Origin: Thermoanaerobaculum sp964488355
GTDB lineage: Bacteria > Acidobacteriota > Thermoanaerobaculia > Thermoanaerobaculales > Thermoanaerobaculaceae
Length of the DNA stretch: 64,000 nt
Assembly: GCA_964488355.1 (NCBI GenBank)
Contig: CAZAUJ010000006.1
Coordinates: 90,315 to 154,314 of the forward strand
Direction: 5' to 3'
A model generated the notes under the pieces. The model was not told where the DNA came from and made no database searches. It was given only the letters and a program-made list of their open reading frames with translations. The translations under genes were made by a program, and so were the position numbers. This document shows positions 8,678-17,658 of the stretch, piece after piece. Each line of letters begins with the position of its first letter. The stretch's first letter is position 1.

Positions 8678-9439
8678 ATGCGCCGCGCCCTGGTTGCTGA
8701 TCTGCATTTGGGCCAATCCCCCGGCGATGAACCACGCTTCCAGCATCTTTTGGCCCAGCTGCCGGAGGCAGGCGTGCGGGAGCTCATCCTGGGTGGGGAT
8801 GTGTTCCGCACCCTGGTGGGCTTTCCGCGTTTCTGGGACGAGGCCATCCGCGCCTGCCTGCACGGCCTGAAGCAGGTGCGGGAGCGAGGCGTGCGGGTGG
8901 TGTGGGTGGAAGGCAACCGGGATTTTTTCCTCGACAGCCCTCCCATGGCTTGGTATCACGACCGCTTCGTGCCGGCCTACGGCTTTGTCGCCGGCGCTCG
9001 TCGCTTCGTGGTGGAGCACGGCGACATGGTTAACGCCAAGGACGTGCGCTATCGCTTTTGGCGAGCGCTTTCCAAAAGCCGGCCGGCGCGGTTTCTCGCT
9101 CGTTCCTTGCCGCCCTTTCTCGCGCGGGCTATCGTGTTGCGCACCGAGGCCGCCCTCGCCAACAAAGGTTTTAGGTACCGCTTTGCGCTGCCGGAGGAAG
9201 CGCTGGCGCGGCACGCGCGGCGCCATTTTGCTGCGGGCGTGGACGTGGTGCTTTGGGGCCACTTTCACCGGCGCTGGTCCTTTCTCGAGGCGGGGAAGGA
9301 GGCCCACGTGGTACCGCCTTGGCTGGAGACTGGTTGCGTCGTATATATTGAAGAGGATGGGAGCATCCGCTGGCCAGATCGGGTTGCGCAGTTTGTTGAC
9401 AATGCTGGGGCTTTTTGCTACCAGGAAGAGGCGAGGTGA
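8678..9439 (+). CDS. LpxH-like metallophosphoesterase
   Basis: The 253-residue protein has the calcineurin-like metal motifs in order: DLHLG near residue 8, GGDVF near 40, GNRDFF near 86, EHGDMV near 115 and GHFHRRW near 195. This order and length match UDP-2,3-diacylglucosamine diphosphatases (LpxH), which release lipid X in lipid A synthesis at the inner membrane face. LpxH-specific assignment is inferred, since no other lpx gene is nearby and the family includes broader phosphatases. It lacks a good ribosome site and a -10-like hexamer lies 5 nt upstream, so a leaderless transcript is possible. The receiver-domain gene follows after 2 nt. Confidence 0.8.
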   Translation: MRRALVADLHLGQSPGDEPRFQHLLAQLPEAGVRELILGGDVFRTLVGFPRFWDEAIRACLHGLKQVRERGVRVVWVEGNRDFFLDSPPMAWYHDRFVPAYGFVAGARRFVVEHGDMVNAKDVRYRFWRALSKSRPARFLARSLPPFLARAIVLRTEAALANKGFRYRFALPEEALARHARRHFAAGVDVVLWGHFHRRWSFLEAGKEAHVVPPWLETGCVVYIEEDGSIRWPDRVAQFVDNAGAFCYQEEAR

Positions 9440-9441
9440 GT

Positions 9442-10569
9442 ATGGGCAAAAAAATTTTTCTGGCCGATGACAGCGTCACCATTCAAAAGGTGGTGGAGCT
9501 GACGTTCGCCGAGACGGATTACCAAGTCACAGCCTTGAGCTCGGGGACCGAGCTGTTGTCCAAACTGCAGCAGGAGCTGCCTGATTTGGTCTTGTGCGAC
9601 GTGGTGATGCCCGACATCTCCGGGTACGACGTTTGCCAACGAATTAAAAGCGACCCAGCCACGCTCCATGTCCCCGTGGTGCTGCTCACGGGTACCTTTG
9701 AACCCTTTGACCGGGAACGGGCCCTCGCCGCCGGCTGCGATGCCATCGTCACCAAGCCTTTTGAAGCCCGCGCGCTCATCAGCACGGTGGACCAGCTGCT
9801 TTCTCAAGGGGCACCGCCAGTTGCACCCCCCTCGGAGGAAGAGCTGATGGGCCTGGGCGTTCCGGAGGGTGTGCCGGCGCTGGACTTCACCACCACCGGG
9901 TTTGACCGCATGGTTCCACCCCCTGAACAGCCGCCCGCGCCTCCGGAACAGGGACTAGAGCTCACCGCATCCAGCCTGCAGTCGGCGGTTTCGCCCCCTC
10001 CGCCGCCACCGCCGGAGCTGGCGCAGGCTGAATCCCCCTTTAGTGCGGTTGCGCCTGCACCTTTGGTGGGTGGTCTGGAGGAGCAGTCGTTGGAGCAGGC
10101 CTTCGCGCCCAGCTCAGAGCCGGAGCCTCCGGTAGCGGTACCAGCTGCCGAGGCCGCCGCACCGGCGTTTTTCCCGCAGGAGCCGGCCTCCCCTCCGCCG
10201 GAACGTCATCCCGCTGCCGAGCCGGGGGCACCAGCGCCCCCGGCGGTCACCGATGAGGAGGTGGAAACCGTTCCCCCTGGTGGGTTTCCTCCTCCGGCCG
10301 CGGTTTCGCCCTTGGCGGTCGGGGTCGACACCGACGGCCTGGTGGCGCGGGTGGTGGAGGAGGTGTTGCGGCGCCTGCCTCCCACGCCGGCCGCACCAAC
10401 GGGGGAACCCCGATTGGGGGAGGAGGAGCTGGAGCGGCTCGCTCGACGGGTCTTGGAGCTGGCCACCCCGCTTTTGGAGCGCATCGCCTGGGAAGTGATT
10501 CCCGACATGGCAGAAATGTTGGTGCGCCAACGAATTGCCGAGCTGGAAGCCGCGGCGGACGAGGATTAA
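9442..10569 (+). CDS. Response regulator: receiver domain, long linker, conserved C-terminal helix
   Basis: The 375-residue protein starts at the ATG at 9442 behind GAGGTGAG. Residues 1-125 form a complete CheY-like receiver: acidic pair D9-D10, phospho-acceptor D53 in LCDVVMPD, Thr in LLTG and Lys in VTKPF. A Pro/Ala/Glu-rich linker of about 180 residues follows. The last 70 residues are helical (VEEVLRRLP, then VLELATPLLERIAWEVIPD and MAEMLVRQRIAEL). The same layout is seen in motility-linked receivers of myxobacteria and similar groups, so a polarity or motility role alongside the MglA-like GTPase is plausible but inferred. No DNA-binding domain is present. It ends on TTAA shared with pckA. 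Confidence 0.82.
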   Translation: MGKKIFLADDSVTIQKVVELTFAETDYQVTALSSGTELLSKLQQELPDLVLCDVVMPDISGYDVCQRIKSDPATLHVPVVLLTGTFEPFDRERALAAGCDAIVTKPFEARALISTVDQLLSQGAPPVAPPSEEELMGLGVPEGVPALDFTTTGFDRMVPPPEQPPAPPEQGLELTASSLQSAVSPPPPPPPELAQAESPFSAVAPAPLVGGLEEQSLEQAFAPSSEPEPPVAVPAAEAAAPAFFPQEPASPPPERHPAAEPGAPAPPAVTDEEVETVPPGGFPPPAAVSPLAVGVDTDGLVARVVEEVLRRLPPTPAAPTGEPRLGEEELERLARRVLELATPLLERIAWEVIPDMAEMLVRQRIAELEAAADED

Positions 10570-12395
10570 CGCGCGCGTGCGGGCCAGGGAAGCACGTACG
10601 CCGGAAGCCGGTCCTCGGCGGCAGTAATGGGTGCCGGTGGCTCTTCCGCCCAAGCTTGGCCCCTTTTCCCCAGCTTGGCGGCAATGCGGTCCAGCTCGCG
10701 GTGGGCCAGGGCCACAATGTCCCGGCGCAGGCCCTGGGCAGCAATCTCGTCGGTGAAGGCGCGCCGTCCGGCCACTAACTCCGCCACGTACGCTTCGATC
10801 TCCTCTTCGCTGTAAAAGCGGCCAGGATCCCAGGCAGCCAGGTCAACCCCTTCGCAGCGCACCACGTATTCGGTGCCCAATCGGCCAGGTGCGTGCTCCG
10901 CCGTCCCCCGCAGGTGGGCTCGCTGGAGGGCGGCCATGAGGTCAATGGGGACCCGTTGAGCCTTTCGCACCAAGGTCTTCTTGCCTGTTGCCGGGTCGGT
11001 GCGGATGATCTCGCCCATACCGCCCGTGTTGTACTGGAAGAAGTGCACCTTTCCGGGGTAGCGCTGCACCAGGTCCATGACCATGTCATAGAAGGCGTTC
11101 ACTTTGCGGCCCTGAGCGCCAATGATGAAGTCGTCCATGCCGACGATGCGCACCGATTCCCCAGCTTTCTCCGGCACGGTGGCAAAGGAGTGGGTGGACT
11201 CGCCCCATAGGTAGGCGAGCACGCCTTGCTCCGGCGTGAGGCGCTGGGCAAAAGGCATGATGGTGTTGCGGCGGGTGATAAAGGCGAAGACGATCCCGTC
11301 CAGTTCCTCCAGGGGCGGCGTGTTGATGGACTCGTAGCAAATGGAAATCCACCGCCGGTCGCGCCTCACCTTGAGTTGATGCCGGTTGATCACGGCCCGG
11401 CCGTTTTCCCCCAAGCGCTCGTCCAAAAAGTCCAGCTCACCCTTGGCGTTGACCATGACGTTTTCCAAAAGGGCCGAGGGGTGGGTAAGCGCCTGGTCCA
11501 TGGCTTCCTGGTAGTTCGGGTCCACGTCGGTCTTCACGTAGTAGTTCTGTTCGGTGCCGTAGGAGGAGCCATCGCGCCGGAGGAAAACAATGTCGTCCTG
11601 GGCTACCCAGGTGCCCTCGCCTGCGTTCGGGTCCAGGCCCAGTTGGTGGCAGGACCAGGTGGATTTGCCGGTGGCCGTGAGGCCAAACATGAATACGGCG
11701 AAGGTCTTGAGGTTGCCGGAGGCGGCCTCGCGCACGCGCACCACCTTCGTGCCGGCGTGGAGCCCCAGCATCCCCCGCTGGTCGGCGCGGTACATGGCTT
11801 GGCGGAGGAAGCCCTTTTTGCACTCGCCGGTGTAATCGGTGCCCAGGGCAATGTTGATATCGTGCTCAGGCAGCACGAGAATCTGCAGGCGCAGCGGATG
11901 TTCCATGGGGATATCGATCATGAAAAACTCTGGCCCTGGGCGGTTTTTCTTCACCTCGCCCATGGTGGTAGCCCATTCGTAAGCGATACGGTAGTTTTTG
12001 GGATCGGCCACGCACACGTACAAGTTGCAAATGGGATTGAACTCTGGGTTGTCCCCCATTTGCCGCCGCACATGGACAAAGGGCATGGTGTGGAGCAGCT
12101 GCAGCACCTTGTGCAGTTGCTCGGGAGCTTTTTCCACTATGGCCAACTGCTGGGCTGAGGGCTTGGGCAGTATCGTCTCCGGGCCGCTGCCCAAATAAAC
12201 GGTCTTGGCCGCCATGCGGGAGGAGATGGCCGACCACCACAACGGCGAGCCCTGAGCCGTGCGAAAGGCGGATCGCCAGGCTTTCCGCCGCAGGGCCCGA
12301 AGGCTTACCTGCTCGATGTTCTTCCCTGCTACGGCGTGGCGCAGATTTTCGGCAAACTGGCGATACACCGTCGGGTCGTAGAGGTTTTCCTTCAT
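10566..12395 (-). CDS. pckA: Phosphoenolpyruvate carboxykinase (ATP) family protein, divergent
   Basis: The 609-residue protein matches the ATP-type PEPCK fold: DYTGECKKG (canonical YGGEMKKG), LHAG (canonical MHCS), and a P-loop GLTATGKS near residue 240 in place of GLSGTGKT. The DDEHGW kinase-2 motif is replaced by AQDDIVFL, and the early RSPKDKF substrate motif is not recognisable. PEPCK converts oxaloacetate and ATP to PEP and CO2. Given FBPase and PPDK nearby a gluconeogenic role fits, but the altered motifs mean activity is inferred and a paralogue with another role is possible. The ATG at 12395 has AGGAGG 7 nt upstream. Confidence 0.8.
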   Translation of the reverse strand: MKENLYDPTVYRQFAENLRHAVAGKNIEQVSLRALRRKAWRSAFRTAQGSPLWWSAISSRMAAKTVYLGSGPETILPKPSAQQLAIVEKAPEQLHKVLQLLHTMPFVHVRRQMGDNPEFNPICNLYVCVADPKNYRIAYEWATTMGEVKKNRPGPEFFMIDIPMEHPLRLQILVLPEHDINIALGTDYTGECKKGFLRQAMYRADQRGMLGLHAGTKVVRVREAASGNLKTFAVFMFGLTATGKSTWSCHQLGLDPNAGEGTWVAQDDIVFLRRDGSSYGTEQNYYVKTDVDPNYQEAMDQALTHPSALLENVMVNAKGELDFLDERLGENGRAVINRHQLKVRRDRRWISICYESINTPPLEELDGIVFAFITRRNTIMPFAQRLTPEQGVLAYLWGESTHSFATVPEKAGESVRIVGMDDFIIGAQGRKVNAFYDMVMDLVQRYPGKVHFFQYNTGGMGEIIRTDPATGKKTLVRKAQRVPIDLMAALQRAHLRGTAEHAPGRLGTEYVVRCEGVDLAAWDPGRFYSEEEIEAYVAELVAGRRAFTDEIAAQGLRRDIVALAHRELDRIAAKLGKRGQAWAEEPPAPITAAEDRLPAYVLPWPARAR

Positions 12396-12481
12396 AGGCC
12401 CTCCTGCCTCGCCCAGGGCCAAGCTTAAGTCGCGGCGCTTCCTTTCTCAAGGTGGCTGGTTTGCAATCAGTTTGTTTCGTC

Positions 12482-14539
12482 TCACCGCGCCGTGGAGATG
12501 AGGCGCGATAGGGGCCCCAAGCGATAAACTTGCGGAGTATCCTGGTGCAGGGCCAAGGCCATGGTGTCCCGTTGGCCAGCAACATCGAAGCTTTCCGGCA
12601 ACTCGGGCAAATCCAGGGATCGCACCAGGACAGGAGAACCGCCAGGAAGACGCACCTGCCAAATCTCCGGACCTTTTCCCGTGCGCAGGAAGCGGATGGT
12701 CTCCTCGTCGAGCCAAACGGGAAAGGCACCGTCCGGCGACAGCCTCCGGCTTGTGCCGCCCTCCACCTTTTTGACCCAGATGCCCGCGCTGGTGGGATCG
12801 GTGGAGCGCAGGTCACCCGACCAGGCCACGGCGCGGCCGGATGGGGACAAGCGAACCGCGATGAGCTCGCTGGCTGCCGTGAGCACCGCCTCCCGTCCGT
12901 TAGTGAGGTCGCGGACCACTAGTTCCACTTTGGAGCCAGAAGGCCGAGTGTAGGCCAAGAGGGAGGCGCGAAGGTCTGGCCAGTCGCAGGAACAAGGGCT
13001 CACCAGCCAGCGTGCCGTGGTTCCTGGCCAGGGCAGGTAGGCAATGCCCTCGTTTCCAGTGCTGTTGACGCCCGCCAACACTAGGGCCTCTCCGGATGCG
13101 GACCAGCGAGCGCGGCTCACGGTCCAAGACGGCACTGGCTGTTCCTCCTCGGTGAGGGGGTCCACGATGCGAAGGTTGGCCTCGGGGAGGTCCTGAAGGG
13201 CCAAGACCAGAAGGTCGCGTTGAGGGTGGACCGACAGGGACTGGAGCGGGGGTCCACCCCACGCCGGCTTGAGAGAGGCAGCGGAGCTGGTGGCGTAGAA
13301 CACGCTGCTGCGCATCCGGCCGTGGACAAACAGCAGGTGGGAGTCGTCCGGAGCCACTGCCGGACAGGAGTCATCCCCGGCCCCGGTGGTGAGTCGTTTC
13401 GGTGGCCCGCCGTCCACGCCCACCCACCAGAGCTGAAAGGGGCCGCGCGTGGAAGCAGCAAAAACCACGCCTAAGGGTTTGCGTGTCCAATCCAAGCCAT
13501 AGAACTGCTGCGCCTGAAAGGTTAGCTGTCGGCGCTCGCCCCCGTCTCGCCGCACGATGTACAAATGGCCTCCGCCGCCTTCGGGATCGGAGGTGGTGTA
13601 GGCCAACCACTGGCCGTCGGGCGACCAGCGTGGCCAGAAACCCGGCTCGCCCACCAGGCGCTCGCTGCCGTCGGCTTGACGGATGAACAGCTTGCTTCCG
13701 CCCTCCACGGCTTTGGTAAAGGCCAAGAGCTGGCCGGACGGGTCCTGGTGAGCCGCTAGGGCCTCTTCCACCAGGAGCTGGGGTGGCCCACCCAGCGCCG
13801 GTACCCGCCAGACATCGGCAAGCCCGCTCAGTTCCTTTCGATAGCGCGTGAAGAGCAGCCAGTTCCCATCGGCAGAAAAGCTCGGTGTCACGCCGCGCAC
13901 ATTGATCCTGCGGGTGAGCTGGAAGGGGCGCACGAGCCCATGGCGCGCGAGGAACAACGAATGAAACCCCTCGGTGTCAACCGAAACCAGGGCTACGAGC
14001 CTGCCGTCGGGGGAATAGGCGGGTTTGAAAGCTCCACCCGGGAGCTGAAAGGCCAGCTCTACTGCAACCGCGGTGGCAGGCTCGGGCGTCCAAGGGCGGA
14101 GCAAGGCGAGCAGAGCCGCTATGCCCATAAGGGAGCCGGCCACCGCCAATACCGCCCAGGGCGTGCGCCGAGCCATTGCCGGCTTGGCTGCGGGAGCGGG
14201 CTCGCCGGGCAACCGATGGACCTCGGCGATGAAGCAATAGCCGTAGCCATGTATCGTTTGCAGGTAGCGAGGGCTTCGCGGGTTGTCACCGAGGACGGCG
14301 CGCAGCTCATGCACGGCTTGAGCAACCGCCTCGTCGCTCACACCTGCATCGGGCCAAACGCGTTCCACCAGCGTGTCCTTGGAAAGGGGCACACCCGGGT
14401 TGGTGGCCAGCTCCAAAAGAAGGGAAAAAGCTCTCTGGCCCAAAGGAAGACGGTGCCCGTCGCGCAGCAACCCGCGGGAGGCCGGGTCCAGGACAAAGGG
14501 CCCGAACGCCAACTTGGGGGGAGGGGCCGCAGCTTCCAT
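12482..14539 (-). CDS. CadC/ToxR-type winged-helix regulator with membrane segment and TolB-like beta-propeller
   Basis: The 685-residue protein has three parts. Residues 12-110 are an OmpR/PhoB-type winged helix (FGPFVLDPASRGLLRDG, LLLELATNPG, VWPDAGVSDEAVAQAVHELR, YLQTIHGYGYCF). Residues 126-148 are one hydrophobic transmembrane helix. The rest, probably periplasmic, has repeated WD40/TolB blades with the pattern SPDG...L.F and a final domain of similar strands. One-component membrane regulators of this kind are common in Acidobacteriota; the propeller presumably senses an extracytoplasmic signal. The ATG at 14539 has no ribosome site but has TAAAAT exactly 6 nt upstream. The divergent neighbour is a secreted fibre-like protein, a likely target. 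Confidence 0.88.
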   Translation of the reverse strand: MEAAAPPPKLAFGPFVLDPASRGLLRDGHRLPLGQRAFSLLLELATNPGVPLSKDTLVERVWPDAGVSDEAVAQAVHELRAVLGDNPRSPRYLQTIHGYGYCFIAEVHRLPGEPAPAAKPAMARRTPWAVLAVAGSLMGIAALLALLRPWTPEPATAVAVELAFQLPGGAFKPAYSPDGRLVALVSVDTEGFHSLFLARHGLVRPFQLTRRINVRGVTPSFSADGNWLLFTRYRKELSGLADVWRVPALGGPPQLLVEEALAAHQDPSGQLLAFTKAVEGGSKLFIRQADGSERLVGEPGFWPRWSPDGQWLAYTTSDPEGGGGHLYIVRRDGGERRQLTFQAQQFYGLDWTRKPLGVVFAASTRGPFQLWWVGVDGGPPKRLTTGAGDDSCPAVAPDDSHLLFVHGRMRSSVFYATSSAASLKPAWGGPPLQSLSVHPQRDLLVLALQDLPEANLRIVDPLTEEEQPVPSWTVSRARWSASGEALVLAGVNSTGNEGIAYLPWPGTTARWLVSPCSCDWPDLRASLLAYTRPSGSKVELVVRDLTNGREAVLTAASELIAVRLSPSGRAVAWSGDLRSTDPTSAGIWVKKVEGGTSRRLSPDGAFPVWLDEETIRFLRTGKGPEIWQVRLPGGSPVLVRSLDLPELPESFDVAGQRDTMALALHQDTPQVYRLGPLSRLISTAR

Positions 14540-14545
14540 GGGCAA

Positions 14546-14551
14546 ATTTTA
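14546..14551 (-). promoter_or_regulatory. -10 element (TAAAAT) placing +1 at the ATG
   Basis: TAAAAT is followed by 6 nt (TTGCCC) and then the ATG of the winged-helix regulator. With usual -10 to +1 spacing the transcript would begin at the start codon. No convincing -35 is seen. Confidence 0.45.
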
Positions 14552-14592
14552 GCCTGGCCTCGGCCGTTCGTGTTATTTGCGATAATATCTCA

Positions 14593-14638
14593 TCAAGCTT
14601 GTCTCAAGATTCCTCAAGATTTTTCAATCCTACTCAAG
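14593..14638. repeat. Helically phased TCAAG direct repeats (candidate regulator binding array)
   Basis: TCAAG occurs at 14593, 14604, 14614 and 14634, with TCAAT at 14624, so the five copies are 11, 10, 10 and 10 bp apart, one helical turn each. They lie in the 250-bp gap between the divergent CadC-like regulator and the secreted fibre-like gene. PhoB/OmpR-type winged helices are known to bind tandem direct repeats at about one-turn spacing, so this array is a good candidate operator for the adjacent regulator. The binding claim is inference. Confidence 0.6.
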
Positions 14639-14789
14639 ACCTTGGCTTGCTGGCGCGGTAGAAGTTGGCCATGCGGTGGCCTAGTGGGAGAACCGCCACG
14701 GATCACCAGCGCCGGCCGGCTCGAGGCGGCCTGATGGGGGCATGGGCGTCGGCAGCCTGGTCCCGGCCTCGGGGAAAAGGAGGTAAGCT

Positions 14790-17399
14790 ATGTGGAGCAA
14801 GTATCGCTTGATCGTGTTCTTCCTGTTTTTGGCTGGGAGCGTGCCCAGGGTCTATGGGGGGTTTCCCGCCACGGATCTTTACCTGCCCTCGGTGGGTTCG
14901 GCGGTGGGGGTAGCGCCCTGGTACACCACCGTGTGGGTGTACAACCCGACCAGCTCCCCAGCCACGGTGACCTTTTACCTGCTCAAGCGCCAGCCCAACC
15001 CCTCACCCTCGTCGTTTACCGATGTCATTCCCCCTGGGGATGTGCGGAGGTACGACGATGCGGTTCAGCTGATGTTCCACGAGGCGGTCTTTGGCGCGTT
15101 GCAGGTTGTTTCGGATCAAAAGGTGTTGGTATCCTCGCGCATTTACTCGCGGCAGGTTGGCGAGGGGGAGCGACAGTCCAAGGGACAGTACTTCGGTGGC
15201 ATTCCCGCCTCCTTTGCGATTAGTGCGGGCGAACGCACGCAGGTGGTGGGGATGCGGCAGACCTCCGGGGACCGAAACGTGTCTGACTTTCGCTTCAACG
15301 TGGGGGTGGTGGAGGTGACGGGCCATGCCTGCACGGTGAGCTTGCAGCTGTACGACGAGACGGGCGCACCGGTGGGCTCGCCGCGGGTGTGGAGCTTGGG
15401 GCCACGGGAGCAGAAGCAGGACAGCGCGTGGAACCTGTTTGGCGTGAGCATGCCCAACCATCGCGTGGAGGTGGCGGTGACGGAAGGCAGTGGCAAGGTG
15501 TTGGCCTTTGGGTCGCTCATCGCCAACGGCAGCGAGGACCCGTCCACGGTGGAGATGGTGTTTGCGGAAAGCTTGCTTTCCGGAGGTGGCAGTGGGGGTG
15601 CTGGGACGATCACCGGGGTGGTGGCGGGGCAGGGGCTTGTGGGGGGTGGCAGCTCCGGCACGGTGACCTTGGACATCGGCGCGGGGCCAGGCATTGCCGT
15701 GAACGCCGACAGCGTGCAGATTGCCTCGGGCGGGGTAACGGCAGCCATGTTGGCTGACACCGCGGCGGTGAAGAGCTTGAACAGCTTGACCGGGAGCGTG
15801 AGCTTGGTGGCGGGTTCGAACGTGAGCATCACGCCCTCGGGCAACAACTTGACCATTTCGGCCACGCCTGGGGGCGGTGGCGGGGACATCACGGCGGTAA
15901 ATGCCGGTTCAGGCCTGACCGGCGGGGGCACCAGCGGGGATGTGACCTTAGCGGTGGCCACGGGCGGGGTCACGGGCGCCATGCTGGCAGCCAACTCGGT
16001 GGACAGCAGTAAGATTGCCGACGGCACCGTAGGGACGGCGGACCTGGCCAACATTGCCGTGACCGCGGCCAAAATCGGCAACGGAGAAGTGACCATGGCC
16101 AAGATCAACCAGTCCGGGGCCACCACGGGGCAGGTGATCAAGTGGAGCGGTTCGGCTTGGGCGCCGGCCGCAGACGGCCTGTCTCTCCCGTTTCAGAAGA
16201 CCTGGGCGGGCGGGGTGGCATTCGACGTCAATGTGATGAAAGACCCCCTTGGGACCACCGTGACGGCCTTCCAAGGCACCACCTCCTACTCCAGCCCCGC
16301 CATCGCTGGCATCAACAACGGCTCCGGGCCGGGCGTGAGTGGGACGAGCAGCAGCGGCAATGGCGTTTCGGGTCAAAGCAGCACCGGCTCAGGAGTCTAC
16401 GGCCACACCGAGCGTACCAATTCCTATCAAGTGGCGGGAGTATATGGCCTGGGCACGCACTTCGCACACGGGGTCTGGGGCAAGAACACCAGCGACGGGA
16501 ACGGTGTTCTTGGCGAAAGCCAGAGCGGTGTGGGGGTGCGAGGCAGCAGTTCTACCAGTCACGGGGTTTGGGGGGAAACCATTGGCACGGCTTCCGCCGG
16601 CGTGGTAGGCGACTACAGGGGTTCGTCGAGCAACGGCATGGCCATTTGGGGCCGGGCGAACACCGCGGGCCTCGCCGCCCAGCTGGATGGGCCGGTGAAG
16701 GCTTCCTGCACCCGCAGCGGCCTCCCGGGTCTTGAGGTTTCGCACTCCGCGGGAAGCGCCACTGCCATCAAGGGGAGGGCCACGGGCAACTACGGTGTCG
16801 GGGTCGCCGGTTACTCAGGGACCGGCAACCTGGGCATGGGTGTCTACGGCGTTGCCTCCGACAGCAACGCCTACGCTGGCTTTTTCAGCGGCAAGGTGAC
16901 CGTCACTGGCACCCTTTCCAAGGGGGGCGGCTCCTTCAAGATTGACCACCCCCTGGATCCGGAAAACAAGTACCTGTACCACTCGTTCGTCGAGTCGCCG
17001 GATATGATGAACATTTACAACGGCATTGTAGTGACCGACGAAAACGGCTTTGCCGAGGTGATGTTGCCCGAGTGGTTCCAGGCGCTCAACCGCGACTTTC
17101 GCTACCAGCTCACGGTGATCGACAGCAGCGACCGCTTCGTCCTGGCCAAGGTGGTCAAGGAAATTGAGAACAACCGCTTCATTATCCGCACCAACTACGG
17201 TGGGGTGAAGGTTTCTTGGCAAGTTACCGGCATCCGCCAGGACCCCTTTGCCAACGCCTATCGCATCCCGGTGGAGGAGAACAAGCCAGCAGAGGAGCGG
17301 GGGTACTACCTGCACCCCGAGGTTTACGGACAGCCGGAAGAAAAGGGAGTGGATTGGCGGCTCCGCGGAGAGGTTGTGCGCAGCCACCAAGGACAGTGA
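14790..17399 (+). CDS. Large secreted fibre-like surface protein
   Basis: The 869-residue protein starts at an ATG behind AAAGGAGG and begins with a signal peptide (residues 1-24). Residues 25-270 are a beta-rich domain (LYLPSVGSAVGVAPWYTTVWVYN at its start). Residues 270-460 contain Gly/Ala/Ser/Thr repeats like those of phage tail fibres and collar proteins (GSGLTGGGTSGDVTL, then ADGTVGTADLANIAVTAAKI, then GATTGQVIKWSG). Residues 520-700 repeat GxGVxG units. The last 165 residues are a distinct module (SFKIDHPLDPENKYLYHSFVESP, VSWQVTGIRQDPFANAYRIPVEE) that I recall as widely conserved but uncharacterised. A cell-surface role is inferred. The divergent CadC-like regulator may control it. Confidence 0.78.
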   Translation: MWSKYRLIVFFLFLAGSVPRVYGGFPATDLYLPSVGSAVGVAPWYTTVWVYNPTSSPATVTFYLLKRQPNPSPSSFTDVIPPGDVRRYDDAVQLMFHEAVFGALQVVSDQKVLVSSRIYSRQVGEGERQSKGQYFGGIPASFAISAGERTQVVGMRQTSGDRNVSDFRFNVGVVEVTGHACTVSLQLYDETGAPVGSPRVWSLGPREQKQDSAWNLFGVSMPNHRVEVAVTEGSGKVLAFGSLIANGSEDPSTVEMVFAESLLSGGGSGGAGTITGVVAGQGLVGGGSSGTVTLDIGAGPGIAVNADSVQIASGGVTAAMLADTAAVKSLNSLTGSVSLVAGSNVSITPSGNNLTISATPGGGGGDITAVNAGSGLTGGGTSGDVTLAVATGGVTGAMLAANSVDSSKIADGTVGTADLANIAVTAAKIGNGEVTMAKINQSGATTGQVIKWSGSAWAPAADGLSLPFQKTWAGGVAFDVNVMKDPLGTTVTAFQGTTSYSSPAIAGINNGSGPGVSGTSSSGNGVSGQSSTGSGVYGHTERTNSYQVAGVYGLGTHFAHGVWGKNTSDGNGVLGESQSGVGVRGSSSTSHGVWGETIGTASAGVVGDYRGSSSNGMAIWGRANTAGLAAQLDGPVKASCTRSGLPGLEVSHSAGSATAIKGRATGNYGVGVAGYSGTGNLGMGVYGVASDSNAYAGFFSGKVTVTGTLSKGGGSFKIDHPLDPENKYLYHSFVESPDMMNIYNGIVVTDENGFAEVMLPEWFQALNRDFRYQLTVIDSSDRFVLAKVVKEIENNRFIIRTNYGGVKVSWQVTGIRQDPFANAYRIPVEENKPAEERGYYLHPEVYGQPEEKGVDWRLRGEVVRSHQGQ

Positions 17400-17658
17400 C
17401 GTGTTTGCCACATTGTGCGGCGGCAGTCGAGGGACCCGGTGCAATTCCAGCCCACCGAGACCGACAGCGGGCACGGCTGGCCAGCCGCAGCCGGGGTTTC
17501 CCGGTCGCTCCGTCAGCGACGGCGCCGAGCAGGCAGGGCCCGGAGCCACGGGACCCGGTGGCCCTTGACGGCGTTCCTCAGCGCGCGGGCTGGATCGGTC
17601 GAGCGGTGGGCTAGCATCCCGAGGGCCTTGGGCGAGGCGGCCCCGGAGGAAAGGCAGG
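17400..17658. other. Intergenic region with a hairpin and an 11-bp direct repeat
   Basis: This gap holds GGGACCCGGTG twice (17431-17441 and 17550-17560) and a perfect dyad GTCGCT-N5-AGCGAC (17504-17520). The hairpin has no T run, so it is not a standard terminator. TTGACG at 17565-17570 resembles a -35 but has no matching -10. I see no gene here. Confidence 0.4.

Noticed and set aside
11226..12158. Plus-strand frame opposite pckA
   Set aside because: It is a codon shadow rich in Gly, Val and His, without a ribosome site or domain.
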